Positions 5,023 to 6,811 of a DNA stretch of 6,811 nucleotides are shown piece by piece. Position 1 is the first letter of the stretch. Every line of letters begins with the position of its first letter. The stretch is from positions 1 to 6,811 of the forward strand of contig CAAGAM010000022.1 in the NCBI GenBank assembly GCA_900767815.1, given 5' to 3'. A program made the translations under genes and the position numbers. Below the pieces are notes generated by a model. The model did no database searches and was not told where the DNA came from. It was given only the letters and a program-made list of their open reading frames with translations. Origin of the DNA: Clostridia bacterium (GTDB taxonomy: Bacteria; Bacillota; Clostridia; Christensenellales; Borkfalkiaceae).

Positions 5023-5407
5023 GGCTTTTGAAAACGGTCAAAAGAAACTTAAAACCGAGCTTTGCGGAGAAGAAGCTATTTTGTGCGACGAAAAGCAAAT
5101 GCGTAAAGCCGTTTCAAACCTTATATCGAACGCTTTTAAATTTTGCAAAACCACGGTAACCGTCAGATGCTCAAACGAAAAAGGCAAAGTACTCATTATT
5201 GTTTCCGACGACGGCGACGGCATAGCCAAAGAGGACCTGCCGCACATTTTCGAGAGGTTTTATACGGGCAGAAAAGGCAACACCGGCATAGGTCTTGCGC
5301 TGACAAAAGAAATAATTAAATTCCACGGCGGCGATATTAAAGCTTACAACCGTGGTGGGGCGGTTTTTGAAACGATATTGCCCGGAAGAAAAGGAGATAA
5401 ACAATGA
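5006..5407 (+). pseudogene. Sensor histidine kinase remnant, ATPase domain only
   Basis: The frame encodes 133 residues if read from a TTG at 5006; a TGA lies directly before it (5003-5005). It covers a HATPase_c domain with all nucleotide-binding boxes of a sensor kinase: N box (SNLISNAFKF, N38/N42), G1 (DDGDG, 68-72), F box (FERF, 82-85) and G2 (GNTGIGLAL, 91-99). The sensor, membrane segments and the HisKA helix with the phospho-accepting His are absent, and no response regulator is in the window. It overlaps the thioredoxin end by 17 nt and has no good ribosome binding site, but its own end is intact: AAGGAG at 5391-5396 and an ATGA overlap with the rhodanese start. The simplest view is a deletion that joined trxA to the tail of a kinase gene. 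A working stand-alone ATPase protein, translated by coupling, cannot be excluded. Confidence 0.75.
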
Positions 5408-5802
5408 AAAGAGCCATTGTTATAACATTTGTATTGGCGTGCGTTTTTCTTTTAGCAAGCTGCGGCGATAAAAAACATAACGGTGAAAAAACGGCGAAAT
5501 ATCACAAAATAACGGCGGCGGAAGCGTACGCGATGATGAACGAAAAAGAAGTCGTCATCGTAGACGTGCGCACAAAAAGCGAATATAACGAAGGGCACAT
5601 TGAAGGTGCGATTCTGATTCCTAATGAAACCATCGGCAAGGAAATACCGTCGGATTTGCCCGATAAAAACGCCACCGTTCTTCTGTATTGCCGAAGTGGC
5701 AGACGAAGTCGCGAAGCGGCAAACAAGCTTGTTGAGCTCGGATATAAAAACGTGTACGACTTCGGTGGGATAAACGACTGGCCGTACGGAACGGTCAAGT
5801 AA
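5404..5802 (+). CDS. Rhodanese-domain lipoprotein
   Basis: A 132-residue protein with a lipoprotein signal peptide (FLLASC, lipidated C20) and a single rhodanese domain (about 34-130). The signature VVIVDVRTKSEYNEGHIEGA (50-69) is clear, and the catalytic loop is CRSGRRS with C96. Single-domain rhodaneses carry sulfane sulfur as a cysteine persulfide and transfer it to thiols. Here the enzyme would sit on the outer face of the membrane, where the adjacent thioredoxin lipoproteins could remove the persulfide or use it. Its ATG overlaps the stop of the kinase remnant by 4 nt and has the strong ribosome binding site AAGGAG (5391-5396). MsrAB starts 18 nt downstream. The physiological sulfur donor is not known from sequence. 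Confidence 0.92.
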   Translation: MKRAIVITFVLACVFLLASCGDKKHNGEKTAKYHKITAAEAYAMMNEKEVVIVDVRTKSEYNEGHIEGAILIPNETIGKEIPSDLPDKNATVLLYCRSGRRSREAANKLVELGYKNVYDFGGINDWPYGTVK

Positions 5803-5820
5803 AAAATCAGGAGGCAAGAG

Positions 5821-6811
5821 ATGAAAAAAGTCTTTGTTGCGATTATATTGTCGTTGGTGATAAGCATGGCGTTTGTCGCCTGCAATCCGGACAAAGAAAA
5901 GAAGGAGATTGAAAAAATGGATTTTTCACACGAAAAAGAGGGCGTAATATATCTTGCGGGCGGTTGTTTTTGGGGTACAGAACTGCTTATGCAATCCATG
6001 AACGGCGTAATTGACGTTAAGAGCGGTTACGCAAACGGAACATGCAGGGAGGACGCAAATTACAAAAGCGTTTGTACCGGCAAAACGGGTTTCAGAGAAA
6101 CCGTGCGCGTGGAGTACGATCCCGAAAAGATAAGCCTTGATGCGATTTTGCTCGCGTACTTTTACGTCATCGATCCGACCGTCAGAAACAGGCAGGGCAA
6201 CGACGTAGGCACACAGTACCAGACGGGAATTTATTACACGAACGACAAGGCAAAAGAGACCGTCGAGCGTATTGCCGAAATAGAAAAGAGCAGAAGAAAA
6301 AAGTTCGAGGTTGAAATAAGTCCTCTTTACAATTTCTATATGGCAGAAGAATATCATCAAGACTATCTTATCAAAAATCCTAAAGGATATTGTCACATTC
6401 CTCGCACCGAAATAGAGTTGTTTTCAAAACTTAAGATAGATCCCGGCGATTATACCAAACCCTCGACCGAAGTTATACGAGAAAAGCTGACGGACGAACA
6501 GTATCGCGTAACACAGCAAAACGGCACGGAAAGACCTTTCCGGAACGAGTTTTGGAATAAGTTCGAAAAGGGGATATACGTCGATATAGTTACGGGCGAG
6601 CCCCTGTTTTCTTCGACCGACAAATTCGAGAGCGGTTGCGGCTGGCCGGCGTTTTCAAAGCCTATCGAAGCCCCGGCAGTTGCAGAAGTCGAGGATAATT
6701 CTTACGGAATGTGCAGGACGGAAGTGCGAAGCCGCGCAGGGAACAGTCATCTCGGTCACGTATTCAAAGGTGATCCGGAGTCTCCGAACGGCATACGATA
6801 TTGTATAAACA
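5821..6811 (+). CDS. msrAB: MsrA-MsrB fusion lipoprotein (C-terminus cut by window)
   Basis: 330 residues are visible and the frame is still open at the right edge. A lipoprotein signal (FVAC, C21) places it on the outer membrane face. MsrA domain (about 41-195): GCFWG with catalytic C49, Y81, E93 and Y133 as active-site residues, and the C-terminal resolving Cys in NPKGYCHI (C191). A linker helix follows (about 196-222). MsrB domain (about 223 onward): YRVTQQNGTERPF, SGCGW with resolving C273, HLGHVF (310-315) and catalytic C328 in RYCIN. The two zinc-binding CxxC motifs of zinc-type MsrB are absent (VTGEPLFSS instead), as in other MsrA-MsrB fusions. About 20-60 C-terminal residues are missing. 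It reduces both S- and R-methionine sulfoxide and needs a thioredoxin-fold donor, which the upstream lipoproteins would supply. Ribosome binding site AGGAGG (5809-5814). Odd points: Phe at 91 where TGHAE is usual, and extra Cys at 75 and 298. Confidence 0.95.
   Translation, partial: MKKVFVAIILSLVISMAFVACNPDKEKKEIEKMDFSHEKEGVIYLAGGCFWGTELLMQSMNGVIDVKSGYANGTCREDANYKSVCTGKTGFRETVRVEYDPEKISLDAILLAYFYVIDPTVRNRQGNDVGTQYQTGIYYTNDKAKETVERIAEIEKSRRKKFEVEISPLYNFYMAEEYHQDYLIKNPKGYCHIPRTEIELFSKLKIDPGDYTKPSTEVIREKLTDEQYRVTQQNGTERPFRNEFWNKFEKGIYVDIVTGEPLFSSTDKFESGCGWPAFSKPIEAPAVAEVEDNSYGMCRTEVRSRAGNSHLGHVFKGDPESPNGIRYCIN

Noticed and set aside
5926..6396. Minus-strand frame of 156 codons opposite msrAB
   Set aside because: A shadow of the strongly supported MsrAB coding frame.

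Overview
The window reads as a chromosome segment of an uncultured, low-to-moderate GC Gram-positive bacterium of the Clostridia. This placement is inference from Shine-Dalgarno-rich spacing, lipobox signal peptides, Cys-rich repeat surface proteins and protein style; no taxonomic marker gene is present.

Layout. Positions 1-591 hold the 3' part of a Cys-rich repeat surface protein that is interrupted by an in-frame TAA. Positions 592-803 look non-coding. A near-consensus promoter (835-863) is followed by a ~295-bp element with long terminal inverted repeats and two nested arms. A 10-bp direct repeat (870-879 and 1208-1217) suggests that the element was inserted between the promoter and the Crp/Fnr-type regulator gene (1229-1894). 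A structured intergenic region (1895-2287) contains a long terminator-like hairpin (2144-2221).

The rest is one tightly packed plus-strand gene set: ccdA (2320-3150), two related TlpA-like thioredoxins (3163-3717 and 3714-4703, the second a lipoprotein with extra N-terminal domains), a cytosolic thioredoxin (4705-5022), the ATPase end of a sensor histidine kinase lacking its front half (about 5006-5407), a rhodanese lipoprotein (5404-5802) and an MsrA-MsrB fusion lipoprotein (5821 to the window end, C-terminus missing).

Working model. From families known elsewhere (CcdA / surface thioredoxin lipoprotein / MsrAB relays, for example in pneumococcus), cytosolic thioredoxin would pass electrons to CcdA. 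CcdA would carry them across the membrane to the two surface thioredoxins, which would re-reduce MsrAB so that it repairs oxidised methionines in surface proteins. The rhodanese lipoprotein adds a sulfane-sulfur activity to the same compartment. The Crp/Fnr-like protein is the probable local regulator. The unusual parts are the domain build-up on the second TlpA paralogue, the long disordered CcdA loop, the kinase remnant, and the inverted-repeat element in the regulator's leader.
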